A program made the translations under genes and the position numbers. Of a stretch of DNA of 64,000 nucleotides, positions 46,975 to 59,900 are shown one piece after another. This stretch comes from Mesaphorura yosii (Eukaryota; Arthropoda; Collembola; Poduromorpha; Tullbergiidae): assembly GCA_009869945.1 (NCBI GenBank), contig WIXG01000288.1, positions 1-64,000 on the forward strand, written 5' to 3'. Every line of letters starts with the position of its first letter. Position 1 is the first letter of the stretch. The notes beneath the pieces were generated by a model. It saw only the letters and a list, made by a program, of their open reading frames with translations, was not told the DNA's origin and made no database searches.

Positions 46975-49401
46975 GGCCGTTTTGATTTTACATGCTGGCT
47001 CTCCGTCCAACTTATAGAACTTTCTACGTGAAGTCGTCGTTTGAGGATTCAACGTCTTGTTTAAGGATGACATTACGTTTACCACGAGATTGCTGAATAC
47101 CACGCAGAATCGTATTTCATTGCCAACCGAGGTAAGACACAGGCTGCTAGCTCTTCTGTGGTCAATGGCCTATGGAGCTGAAATCGATTTCCTATTTCCG
47201 AAGGAGGCACATCGATATCGTCACGAACAAAAATTAAATAAATTATGTCACTACGTATAAAGTTGTCTCGTGATACAATGGAAAGAAGGTGTCAATTTGG
47301 ACTGCAAGTGAGCGTTCTTCTCAATCAACATGCGTACGTAGTAAAGAGCAGTGCCACGAGAACAGTACAGCCGTTATCAAGATTTAGTCTCTGATAACGG
47401 ACCCCACACATAGCATTGGGGTATGGGAATACCCCACAATGCTTAAGGCTCATTTGCATTATTGGATTAAATCCTGATAAGATTGTTCGTTTGTGCCATT
47501 GCTCTTTCTTGTAGTAGGCGTAACAGCGTACGTGGTAGCCATAAAGTCTGGTGTGCTCAGCGTTGTCAGGAGACAGAAAAAGCGAAGACGAGCGTTCTGT
47601 TTACATTGCATCGAGTTGCAGCGCACGCCATTCACAGCAGAACCCGAAGTAGTAGTTCGGAGAAATTGTTTGAATTTCTCGGCGTTTTGGGCCTGGTCTG
47701 GCTGGCTCTTAGGCTACAGTGCATGCAAAAGGCAACAGTAGCTGCGCACATGGCGCAGTCGCAGTCGATGTCATTATCCGGTGAGTATTCGCAACCCGTG
47801 TTTCCTTTCCTTCTCACACACCATGCCACACTCCAACAACCATGATGCAATTACGACTACGATATTTGGTCACGGCGTGCCATGCCTGGCAAGCATGCAG
47901 CGAGTACGGAAAGTGAATTGCACTTTCGATTGCAAATGCCCGGAGTTCCGAGTGTTTACTCATAAAAGGAAATATTTTGAAAAGCTGATCTGTTCTCGTC
48001 TGGTATGGTGTGTGGAAACGTGTTCGACGAATTAATCGCACATTCAAATTTCGACTTATTGTTATTGTTTTATTGCAAAGAGAGACTTGTAGCACCGATC
48101 GACAATAATTGAAGAAAGCCTTCCCTTCTAATTGTAGTTCTTGACGTTAAATTATATTACGTCGTCTCAAAAGTGTATAAATGAGGTAGAGTTCCAAAGT
48201 AAACGTCATTCATCATAATCTATCCGGCAGTCTCGGGCCTCGCAGATAGACTCTGCCGGGTCCATGCAATTAAAGTATTAATGACTTGATACGGAGAACA
48301 AAGACCAAGACGACTTATCGCCAGTGGTTTGCATACGCACTCTATGACTGCGGTCAAGTGAGCCAAGTCAAACGTCAAAGTGAACGACCATCACACGGAA
48401 TGAACTGACTGTCGTCTCCTGCTCTACGCTTGTGATTATTAACAAGAACGAGAAATAGTGAACAGTATTCATTACAGTAATTGCACAACCCGGCGCTGTT
48501 ATCCGCGCACAAGTACGCGCCCATGCTCCAGTGGTCTTGTACTTGCCTTGGTCGCCTCCGTATCATAGTAATTGGAGAGCAACTCAACCGTGACGGGCAG
48601 ACAACAGACTTTCCGCGCATCTTTGCGGCGAGTGATACAAACTTTGTGCTGTGTAATAAATTATGCACACAAAATAATAGCAAATAGGCAAGACTCATAC
48701 AACAGCCAACAAAACTCCATATCATACGTGTGAATATGCTAATAGTTTACACTTACTGGCATTGCATCGTGTCGTGTCGAAGATTCCAGTCAAGATGAGT
48801 TCTTGTGCAGTTGCAAAAAACGCTCAGTAGTCTGCAGCAGCATTTGTCTCAATTTACTCAACCAAAGCAAGCCAAGTTAACAATAGAAGCCAAACGGTGA
48901 AAGAATAATTCGCACTCTCAGTCTTTTGCTCTTTGCTTGTCTGGTGGTGGTGCTCACATTGCGTAACACAGTGCGAAAGAACACACGGTACGGGTACGCG
49001 TTCGGTGCAGTGAAGGCTTGTTGTAGTTTTAAATTGTCTCAACATTAATCTCAATAAGTCGGTACGCTCGGCAACAACGCAACAGGCAGTGTGCGGCTAC
49101 GGTGCGGTGAAATTTGGTTCTTGGTCGCTCATTCAAGAAGCACGGATCGTTGAGACAAGACGCTCCGGAGTCTAGTGCTAATTGTGGTGGTGGAAGTACA
49201 CGTCTCAAGTGCATAGACTGGAAACTGGTTTTTATCTTTAACCACCATAGTGAAACTGCAAACTACTCTTTCTCCAAACTTTTGTGAAATGGTTGTGTTG
49301 TGATATGAAACTTCAGAACTAGTCTCAACTCTAGCTCGGAAACAATTCTCTGTGAGAAGACACGTTTTAGTTGAATAGTTTACCAAATTAGCAACATCAA
49401 G
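46975..49401 (+). promoter_or_regulatory. Upstream region and possible 5' exon(s) of the LAT transporter gene
   Basis: About 2.4 kb without a conserved protein. A GC-richer island around 47530-47780 ends in a good donor (CCG followed by GTGAGTATT at 47781) and could be a non-coding first exon. The sequence just before the ATG at 49402 (CATCAAG) is a fair translation context. A 116-codon minus-strand frame at 48375-48725 shows no family features and is within chance length. Confidence 0.4.
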
Positions 49402-52400
49402 ATGCCGGAGGCAAAGAAAGGTGGTAACTACGCAGAGGTTCCGGCCGCGGAAGTGGTGACGCCGGGCGGCAACAAGGATGAAGCGGTCGGTCTCAAAGCG
49501 ACCATGTCGCTCATGAACGGCATCACCGTCATCGTCGGAAGTATCATCGGCTCGGGCATCTTCGTATCGCCCGGCGGGGTGCTGAAGAACACTGGAAGTC
49601 CCAACATGGCGCTGATCGTCTGGACAGTTTCTGGGGTCTTCTCAATGATTGGCGCGTACTGCTACGCCGAACTGGGTTGTATGATAACAAAGACTGGAGC
49701 TGATTACGCCTACATCATGGTCACCTTTGGTCCTTTCCTCGCATTCATTCGGCTGTGGGTCGAGTGCATGATTGTCCGGCCATGTTCACAAGCCATCGTT
49801 GGTCTCACATTCGCCACGTACATCCTCAAGCCATTCTTTCCAGATTGCGATCCACCTGCGGAAGCGATTCAGCTCTTGGCCTGTGTTTGCATCTGTAAGT
49901 GCCTGACAATTTCCGTACTCGCAATTATCACATGTGTGGTTTAATTAGAAAACTAAATAGCAAGTAGGGTGCATGCTAAAACCTTCTGTCAAACTCGAGA
50001 CGGCGTTTTTCATTCACATTCGCATAGCATGGACGTATTCTGAGTCTATTCTTAGCTGACATGTTTGGAATCTCAGAATGTCATTGAAAGCCTGTCTTAC
50101 GATTGCATCAGCCTTTTCGTCTTTCGGTTCTTCGGATTCTAATGTCGGTGCTAACACTCTAAAACACTAGCATATGGGTGGAATCACTGTGAGCATTCTT
50201 TCAAAGAATTTAGCGCAGCGCTAACAACGAATCCATTGCCCTGCGTGGCTCGTGGCTGAGACTCGTGCTGTCGTGCGACTACAATGAAATTGCATAATCT
50301 GTACATTCCGGTAGTGCACACATTTCGTAAGTAAACGTGAGCGCTTTCGGTTTCGACTTTTTGACCCGCCGGTACTCTAATGGAAAGCGCAGAAGCTTGC
50401 GATATTGATGACATTCTGTGACACCGTGCTTCCTTGTCTTTAAATAGATTACGTCCAATATTGGCAAGTAACCATTCATCTTGTTAACGTTTGATTGTTC
50501 TTGTGTCGTTTCTCTTCGCTTGAGCTGTGATTCCGTAAACTGGAACGGCTCGTACTCTTGTTAAACTCTTGTCTTGCACAAACCACAATGGTAAGCTAGC
50601 GTAAACGTGTGCCTGACGGAACAGAGGAAGATTTTATGACTTCTTTAGCATAGGGAATTTAATACCATTTGTATTCCTATCTACTTCCACGTGATGATGC
50701 AAGAACCTATAAAAGGGCAACAGGAAAGGCAGGAAGACCGGCGCGGTCGATTATTACTGGCATATGGTGTCCGGAAAGAGTTCAGCAACGGCAGTGGCAG
50801 TTGATTTTCTTTGAGATATAAAACTCGTACAAAAACAGAAACCAGAACACAGCACATGATACATAAATATTGCTTTACCGGAGACAGGCGTCATATTCCA
50901 GTCATAATTTAGCAATTCTCTCGTGCGTGCATCATGATCGATTCCTCCATCACGCACGTGCAAACGTATGCAAAGTGGAAATGCACAAGTCAAGAATTGA
51001 CGCTGTGAGCCAAATGTTTAAAGTTCCCAATGCAAAATGTTAAATTATGCTGTAAAGAATCTTTCGACGAACGTGGAATGAGTCGAAATCTGTCTATTAA
51101 ATTAAAAACGAATTTTGTGCACCGTTCGTGAATCCAAAGGTCAGTGATGAGGCGAGGTGTCAAGTCAGGAAGAAAAATCGCACTGATTACAATAAAAATT
51201 GACAAATGCAGACGTGCAAGCGGAGAATGTAAGAGACTTGAGACGAAATGAATGGAAATGATGAGTTAGGTTCAGGGTTCAAAGTCTTAATCGGTGTGTT
51301 TTCGCAAGCATGAATGAGTAAATGTATGAAGTGAGATTAAAGTCTTCGCTTTCAGCTATTACAAGCATGATTTATGAAATGCGACAAGGCTCAATCAGCC
51401 ATCACATCAGCCAGTCTGAAATAAAAATAATGGTTATTGTCAAGGAGTCAGATGCGTTCACGTACTCCGTTCGTGGCCGCCTGGCTCTGGCTGGCCAGGA
51501 GCGGAGACAATTACTCCACGATTTGCTAAATGTATGAAGATTTTTTAAATATTCTACGTACGCTATAATGAATTCTCTGCGTGGACGCCACAGCACGGCT
51601 CGCAGAAGAGAAAATGCAAAATTAGAAGTAAAGCTTATCGCATGGGTGGATTCTTTCACTGTTCACTTGAGTGGTTGTCACTGCGAAAACAAAAGAATCA
51701 TACATGATATCCTAATCAATTTCTTGCTGGCTGAACCGTCTTTCCTCCATGTACTGGCTTATTGAAATTTAATTGCAATGCCCATAAGAGGATTTGTTGT
51801 GTACTGGCATTACTGCGCCCACAGCGGGTGGTCTTCGACTCAGGACGTGACGAATTCTTGCAGTGACAGAATCTAAAGCAAAAGATTACTGAGATTGAGA
51901 CGCAACACAACGCCAGTGGGTGCTTCCTTGCACATTGCATGTATCAATCACGGAGTGGATTGTGGATCATGCAATCGCATAGCGCTGTTGCACGCTGTCG
52001 GCATATTTGACAGCAATAAAACAGACTCTGGTCTAATTTCGGAGTCAAATAAACAAATCTGCAGTCTAGCAGCATGCAGTATGCGATGCCGTGTCATTAA
52101 ACCTAGATGTTGATATTACTATTTGCCTACGTCAGCGCTTACGCGTTTGACCAGGCTAGAGTTCATAAACTTATGTCAGACCTTAGGCTAATTGGTATCA
52201 TAAAAGAGATCAAGTGCATTCTCGGTGCTACTTCTGCTGCTGTGTTGTGATATGACTCTCTTAGCTGACTGCTGTTCATACGTAGTCACATATATTTTGT
52301 TCGTGTTATTGATATTCTCATAATCATACTAAAGGTGTCCTGGGTGGACTGTGCACAAGTTATGAACATTAAAGTGCACTCTTTCAAAATCTCACCACTG

Positions 52401-55400
52401 CACCGTTTGCATAAAATGGAACATGTTAGCAGCAAAAAAAAGAAGATTCTCACGCAGCTCAAAATTTTTGTGAGACTCGACACGACGAATTCTGAAATCT
52501 GATGCGTTTAATCCTCCACAAATTACATTCCGTGCACTAGTTTGAGGACAGAGGAATTTGCGCATCCGTACATCCACTGGAATTATTGCATCATTCAGTT
52601 TTGCATTCTTCGCCATTCAGGACCCTTCCTTGCTTTCCTCTTGTCGAGTCCCGTGTTGTGAAAATATGTATTTTGCACCGAAAAGACACAAAAGGATCCT
52701 AGTAAAAAAAATGCTTCATAGAAAGGGTCTTTCGCGATGTTCCCTCCAGTTTAGCCTTGGCATTTTTCAACCGACTGGAAAACTTAACAAATGTTGCGAA
52801 TCGGCGCTTCGGGCCGTGCTTGTAAGGACAGTCTTACAATGGGTAATAAAAATAGGTTGTCTACCAAGCTTGGCATCGACTCAAAATCAACATAGCACAA
52901 GCATACCTCAGGAAATGAAATGCGTGTCTCCATTGAGCACGAACACGCTTATTACGCAGATTTGTCTTACACAAGCCGAGTGCAATGAACAATTAGTGCC
53001 TAGATCATTTATGTACGAATACGAATAGCTGAGCTTATACACGCAATTTTTCGTTGCAGGTCTCCTTACATTCGTCAACTGCTGGAATGTCAGATGGGCA
53101 ACTTTGGTTCAAGACGTTTTTACATATGCTAAAGTCCTGGCTTTAATTATGATCATCATCACGGGAATCGTTCTTCTGTGCTATGGTACAACTCACTGCG
53201 CATGATTTCATGATCATGACTTCTGAATGCTCTGTCTCATTCCAGGCCACACCGAGTATTTTACATTCGACAGTTCGACATGCGTGAATTGCGAAGAAGT
53301 GAACGTGAAGAATATCGCGCTTTCCTTCTACTCGGGTTTATTTGCGTACAATGGATGGTAAGTTGCAAATGTAGACATTTCTAATTTCGAAGAACCAGAA
53401 AATGTTAATGTTAAGGAATTTGAATTGTGCGTTGAACTTCGTGTACGGCATCGCGCTCACTTCCTTCTAGGTGTGCACTCACCACCGGCGTGTTGTTTTT
53501 ACTCCTTCATTAATCGTTGGGTAGTGCTTAAATGTTAAATGCAGTAAATCCTGAAATAACCTCCTCGTCTCATTCCCAAGCGTTCAGCCTTCCATCTACG
53601 AGTGTTTTATTGTACGCTGAGGACACAGGACACATATGGTTTGTACGGATACAATTCATTATTTCTTCATAAATGTCATCAAACGCCCGCTATTTGTGGC
53701 AATAAAGAGGAGTGAATAATAAGAAGTTTATAACGAAACTCTTTTATGAGATTCATTTAAATGCTTTCAACGGAATTACTTGATGCTACATAGAACCGAG
53801 CATGAAATGCTTGTTTACGTATTTACCATTGCGTTTAATTTGGTTGATTTCAGGAACTACTTGAACTTCATTATCGAGGAACTGAAGGACCCAGTGAGGT
53901 ATGCACATGACTTGGCATGGCATATAGCGGCGTCTCTCGAGAAAGGGATTCCAGCGCTCAACCGGAATTTTACTCTAGTTTCCCTTATCTTGCCATTAAT
54001 TCTAGGAATCTTCCACGTGCCATTGGAATTTCATGTCTGCTTGTTACCATCGTCTACGTGCTGACAAACGTTGCATTCTTCACCACACTATCACCTGACG
54101 AGGTTATCGGCTCAGCCGCCGTAGCAGTTGTAAGTTATCTCACATAATGTAGGGCATGCTGCAATTGCAGCTTGCGTCTGCGAGTCTTGCCTTCGTCTTC
54201 GTTCTTCATGATGTTTATCATGTATCATTTCAGACATTTGGCGACCAGCACTACAAGTACATGGCATGGCTCATTCCGGTATTTGTGGCAATGTCAACGT
54301 TTGGCGGTGTCAACGGAATTCTACTTACATCCTCCAGGTGAGCTTGGACGATCGTTTGACTTCTGCAGACGCTTACAAAGTTTGTACTTGGTGCAAAGAG
54401 TTTAGCGACTCGTCACGAATCCGTTTTTGTGTATTTGCATCTTAAGTGTTGCGAAGATTATCATGAACGTCATGAAGATCTGTCCTGGGCTTCAATTAAC
54501 TCAAAAGTGATGCCAAAAATGATTTTTGCACTACTTTCGCAAAGTGTGAAGCTCTGGCCTCCTCATTTCGAGTGCGCTTGCTATCGTTATAAAACTTCGA
54601 CATCCTTAATTGCCTTGTAAACGTCGGAAAGGCTTGCTACTGCTACTACATGAGATTACAGGTCATTAGAGTTCAATATACTTACAAGTCTTCGTACACT
54701 TGAAGCCAATTACTTGACTAAACGGTAGTTTCTTTGTGTAATAGAATCATGGCATGCTCATAATAATAGGATAATGATCCTAAACTGGTGTATGCAGAGA
54801 CTAATGATAGCGGACACAGTAAGTGCAACAAATCAGTTAACGACACCAAACGCGTTCTTTTCCGCAGACTTTTCTACGCTGGTGCTATTGAAGGACAAAT
54901 GCCTGAAATATTGACAATGATTCAAGTTGAGAAAAGCACACCTGCTCCTGCCGTGCTCTTTGTGGTAAGTCAGAAGCAACTTCATTGTCATCGTGCTTTT
55001 TGATGACAGAAAGGAAATTTTTCGAAATGAATCCCAAATCTAATTAGGCTAAATTGCCTCGAAGATTAAAGATTAGATTGATTTCTCTCAAGTATGAAGG
55101 TGAATTCTCAACGTGACTCCTATTTTTTGTGTCATTTGAAAGCTGCATAAAGAAGAAACGTCACTGAAATAGCAATTTAGTTTCATCGAACGTAGTTTTA
55201 CCCGAATTCTAATCAAGTTTGGAGGCACACGAGGCTGTTGGAACGAAATAGTATATAGTAGGACGAAGTACGGCCTATCAAATTCTCATGAGTATTTTTG
55301 TCTCAGGCTCTACTCTCGATATTATACTTGGCTGCACCAAACATTAATCTCCTCATCAACTACGTCGGATTTGCAACATGGGTAAGTCAAAGCCAAACTA

Positions 55401-56750
55401 AGTAAGCGCATTATTTGATTCCAAGACTTGAAATCTAATTCCTTTTGCCCTTTCATAGCTGAGCATAGGGCTGGCTGTTCTCTGTATTCCCATCCTCCGT
55501 TGGAGTCAACCCGACCTGGAGAGGCCCATCCGTGTCAACATGGCTTGGCCAATCCTGTACATCCTGGCCACACTGTTTATTACTATTGTACCGATGTTTG
55601 CAGATCCATTTGCAACAGGCGAGTCCATACTTCCTACAGCCGTCACGCCGCCACTAGCAGAATTTCTCAAATATTTAATTTTCTGTATATTTTGTCTACA
55701 GGAATTGGCACTCTTGTGATCCTGAGCGGTGTTCCCGTCTATCTTTTATTCATCGGCTGGAAAAGCAAGCCTAAATGCATTCGCACCGTCATGGGTATGA
55801 AGAGCGCAGCTACTTACATGCTATTGGGCACCATTCACCTTCAAATCACGCTTGTGTACTTAATAGGTCTAATTTAGCGTATTGTCAAATTCTTTGTGAA
55901 AAGTCGGGCCCTTCTTCCGACCTTGAGTGCCCACAACAGACCATGATCTCCAAAATTCGCGTACCTTGAAATATGCATATTGCATACATGGCAAATTAAA
56001 TAGCTCCTATTATCACCTGATTACTAACTCCATGTGAATGGTTGTGTGCATGTGTTTAACAGATGCTCTTGAAAACTTCGCGAATCGCTGTTAATCAATG
56101 CGTTGCACATCTATTTTGATACCTTAATTGATCCCAGTCCTCTTACCTGATTCCTCCAACTGCACGTGTGGCATCCCAATTAGCACAGTAGCAGTAACGT
56201 TTAACTTGCAAAGCTGATGGTTCGCTAATTGTGTGTATGGTGATTTGTTAAAACAGAAAAGTGGACTCAAAATTTACAGTTTCTGCTCAACGTTTGCACA
56301 TCCAACGACGTGCGAGCCCTCATGATGGGCAAACAGATGAAGCAAGTCCTATTAATTCGTAACTGCAGCTATGCAAGTTGTCTGGCTGCCGCTGCCACCA
56401 AAGCAGACGGTCAACTGAAGGGGAAATTATCGCTGGCCAAGAAATGGAGCTCATTCTCCGACCTTTCGACAACATCAAACATCGACCCGTTCGCATGCTT
56501 CGTTCCAGTGTACAAGCCCACGTATGACTCCGCGATGCCTGAGATTGAAATTCGAAATTTGGAACGGTCGAAAGCCTGTCACAACTTGAGAGAAACCCCA
56601 CGCCCGATGGCCAGAGAGAAGTTTATGGAAGCAATTCTGTCTTCCGGAGAGTCTTCAGATCCGAATTCATCTCCGGACGACGAGCAAACTTACTTGATGA
56701 AGTCTCTACGCGTCCCGTCACAGCCAAGAATGCGGACATATTCATTTTAA
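49402..56750 (+). CDS. LAT-type heteromeric amino-acid transporter light chain (SLC7A5-8 / minidiscs-like)
   Basis: This is a plasma-membrane exchanger for large neutral (or y+L) amino acids, working as a disulphide-linked partner of the CD98/SLC3A2 heavy chain. Eleven exons: 49402-49894, 53060-53185, 53246-53357, 53854-53898, 54006-54129, 54234-54337, 54868-54964, 55307-55381, 55459-55618, 55702-55794 and 56257-56750. They total 1923 nt and encode 640 residues. The unwound TM1 substrate motif GSIIGSGIF is at about 47-54. TM3 leads into [10 protein letters not shown], and the heavy-chain Cys is in [10 protein letters not shown] (Cys 149). [15 protein letters not shown] marks TM6, followed by [14 protein letters not shown]. 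Twelve TMs are expected. The last exon adds a hydrophilic Ser/Lys-rich tail of about 160 residues beyond the usual short C-terminus. Intron 9 is GC-AG. The LAT versus y+LAT substrate class cannot be decided by eye. Confidence 0.93.
49895..53059 (+). other. Large first coding intron of the LAT gene (3.2 kb)
   Basis: A GTAAGT donor at 49895 and an acceptor ending TTGCAG at 53059. This intron is over 25 times longer than the typical introns in the window. No nested gene was recognised. It contains a TATAAAAG at 50708 that could mark an internal promoter. Confidence 0.8.
50708..50715 (+). promoter_or_regulatory. TATA-box-like element inside LAT intron 1
   Basis: TATAAAAG followed by GG, about 810 nt into the first intron, on the sense strand. 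It could serve a shorter transcript, but no downstream coding start that would produce a full transporter is evident. It may be chance. Confidence 0.25.
55619..55701 (+). other. GC-AG intron in the LAT gene
   Basis: An 83-nt intron whose donor is CAG followed by GCGAGT rather than GT; the acceptor is CTACAG. The frame across it (DPFAT joined to [10 protein letters not shown]) matches the conserved SLC7 sequence, so the junction is well constrained. Confidence 0.85.
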
Positions 56751-56974
56751 TGAGCTGGAATTTTCCAATTTTGATGTGCTTTATTGGCTTTTATTGCTAG
56801 TCTTCCAGTAACGTCTTTCATCTTCTACTCAATAACGGTAAATAATTATTATTGAATTAGCTTCTGTGTTTGAATGTCTGAATGAATGAATGTTGCTCTG
56901 ACCTTCAATCTATTACTCGACCCACCAAATTCATCGCCATTATCTGCTCTCCCCTGCTTTAGGGATTTGAACTC

Positions 56975-56980
56975 AATAAA
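56975..56980 (+). terminator. Poly(A) signal of the LAT gene (AATAAA)
   Basis: A canonical hexamer about 225 nt after the transporter stop codon. Confidence 0.5.
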
Positions 56981-59900
56981 GTTAAACCTGAAGAAGCTTC
57001 GAATTCAGATTATTGCAATATTTTGCTGAGCCAACTGCAGAAAGTTCCTTATTTGCTGCGGTGCAATAACACCCAAAAGCTATTTTATAACACGTTGATT
57101 TTATTTGACTTATGCTTCTCATTTCAGATGCTGTCACAAGACTCATTCAAAAGATTTTAATTGTTCTACGGCCAACCACTTAAACACAATATATTCTAAA
57201 GGTGCCTAATTATTGTTTTTTTTAATGCGCATCCTCTGTTTTCCATTTCATATTATAATTAGAATTATGTTATTTTGAGTTTGCATCTTGCTGGCCAGGT
57301 GGCATTTCTACGCCCTACTTTTTCGGATCAACAGATCGATAGTTTAATTAATTGACTCTTCCTGTAGGTTTCCGATTTCAGTTTGCATGCTGTACTTAGA
57401 CCGTATTTTGGTTTCATTTTTATAAATTTATAAGAGAAAAAAGTTTATATAGAATGAATACAGTCATCCCACCAAGTGCACAAAAAATAATTCGCAATTA
57501 GTACATTAGACAGAAAGAAACAATTTTTGGATAGACTGCGCACGATACATTATAGTCCTGTCGTGTTTATTGTTTACTTATCGAATCCTTATGATAACAC
57601 GTCGAGTCCGTTGCTCTAATTGAACACTAATTGATTTTTCTGGTTCACAGGTTGGTTTACGGTCGCGATTCAAAAGATATGTATTGTTGTCCCTCCTGAA
57701 CGACCAGCAAACGTCTAGGTTACAACAAGAAAACAACGAAGCCGAGTCAGCAGTTGCTAGCAATTTCCTATTTCCTCCTGAATTTCGTATTACTATTGAT
57801 GTAATTACCTGTGCTAGCTTTTCTAATTATTTCAGTAGACTAGTAAATCATACAATCTGTAATTAGAATGATAAAATAAGCCTACATTTGTAACTGCTGA
57901 GATAAGAGGGACAATGAGATCTCGAGCAGTCGCCGTACTATCAGACTTCTGTATTATGTATATTCTAATTCAGTCGTACATCACAATTAGTGACGTGTAA
58001 ACTAAACTGTAGTGTAAGCACTCCTAAGAAAGGCCTCCTGCTGGGTGCATTTCTACACGCCAGAAGTTTTCACTTTTCTAAATGGTTAAAGAATTGCAAC
58101 AAAACCGGCTATAAACTACGTAGTCACGAGGTAGTACGTATTTTAATATTTCTTGTATCTTTTTAAATGTGTAAGAAGGTTTGAATCTAGGAATCCGAGT
58201 TGGCTTCCTCTCCTTCAAGATAAGGAATTCACACGTCGTTAGACAAAGAGCGGAGTCCAATGCCAGTGAGTTTGTCCATTATGGTTCTAGCATCTAGCGA
58301 ATACTTAACTTTCTATGTGGTACTTTGAACAACCGGTTCGCTATTGCCAACTGTAGCTTTATTACACCACTAAAAGGAAAGATAGTAGTACAAGTAGATT
58401 TTATATTTAAGTAAGTCGTACGTATGATAATTCTGTTGCCGGAATGTTAAATATCAATGCCCGATAGAGTATAATTCATCCTTGTTTCCAGTTTTAGTGC
58501 GTTTAGTGCAATTTAATTTTTATATCTTATTCTTTAAAATTCTTTCTGTTCAATACTTAATTTGATTTGAGTTATGCTATGAGTATTTTGAAATACATAA
58601 TCTGGTTTATTGTGATTTTCGTTTTGCGCATGCTTTCATTGCCCGTTGCCGTTGCCTCGTTGCATATCATTATCGTTTCTCGTAGATTGAGACGATAGCA
58701 ATTTTAAGGTTGTACAATTACGCATGTGCCATGCCATTGCAAATACGGTGATGATGACTTGCTATCAGCAATCGCCGCGTGCCAAACGCAATATTATTCA
58801 GTAGTGTCCAATCATAGTTCATTATTACGAATAGTGTCACTGACAAATGAAGATTGTGCAGACGCATCTTGTACGGTGGCACGGCCAACAAGGACAATAA
58901 GTAGGAATAAAGACGGTAGTCGATGTTAGAGAATAGAGAATTTCAACCAAGCCAGCTGAGCATCTCACGGAACTCGGCGAGTTGAGTAGTATTATTCCTC
59001 TAGTCGAAGAGAACTGTTGTATATTGCTAACTGATTTGGAATAAAATCAGTGCGTTCGAAATTGAGCCACGGCGGTCGCATCTGAGTTTCATGAAAATTC
59101 TCAGAAAATACGTTTCGCTACGGCCATAAATCCTGACATGACCGGCTGCTAGTAGGCATTGCAGAGTGGGAAGGTGATTTTCCAGTCCTACTTGTATGAA
59201 TCCAATGATCATAAATTCCTTAGATTTAAATTGAGGAAGGTATTTCGGTTGACATTTGACTTTCTTCGTGTTCACCACACACCACAAACTCAGGAGCGCA
59301 AACTGCGTGTTGTCGGAGGAGAGAGTAAAAGAAGATCTATAACTATTACTTTAGATGAAAATAAAAGGTTGACTTTTGTAAAACTGAGTCAACAATGCCG
59401 CAGCCACAGGAGTCAACCCGAGAAAGCAGTAAAAGAAAAAGGAAAAGTAATGTGACACAGACAAGTGAGATGAGATTTCAGTCCTTTTCCCTGTCGCTTG
59501 CCTGTGTGCCTTCCTCAGCACAACAATTTCATTTTATTTTACACTATAAAAACTTGAAGTAAACTGCAAAAGGTGAAAAATAAAATAGGTGAAGAAGCTC
59601 TCGTTCGCCAGAGGCCTCAATTCCACGAGCTACTGCATAGAATGTTCATTACACAAGAACGCATATTTCAGAGTCTAAACGAGACACGGACAGGTCGACT
59701 TTACCTCTTGACTGTAGTGATTTATCTTCACCTGCAATGCTCCAGCTCTCAATTCTGGTGAGCAAAAAGTCGCAGGATTTCTGGCTCGGTGACGTGCTGA
59801 TGGTTTGAGCCATACTAACAAGGGGCAGCTGGATTAGCAGACCCGAAGAGCGTATTGCTTAGAAGATTTGGGACAAAATAAAAAAATAGGCAAAGAAAAG

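Noticed and set aside
48375..48725. 116-codon minus-strand ATG frame with a hydrophobic N-terminus upstream of the LAT gene
   Set aside because: With this base composition and 64 kb on two strands, several frames of this length are expected by chance. It shows no conserved motif and no splice context.
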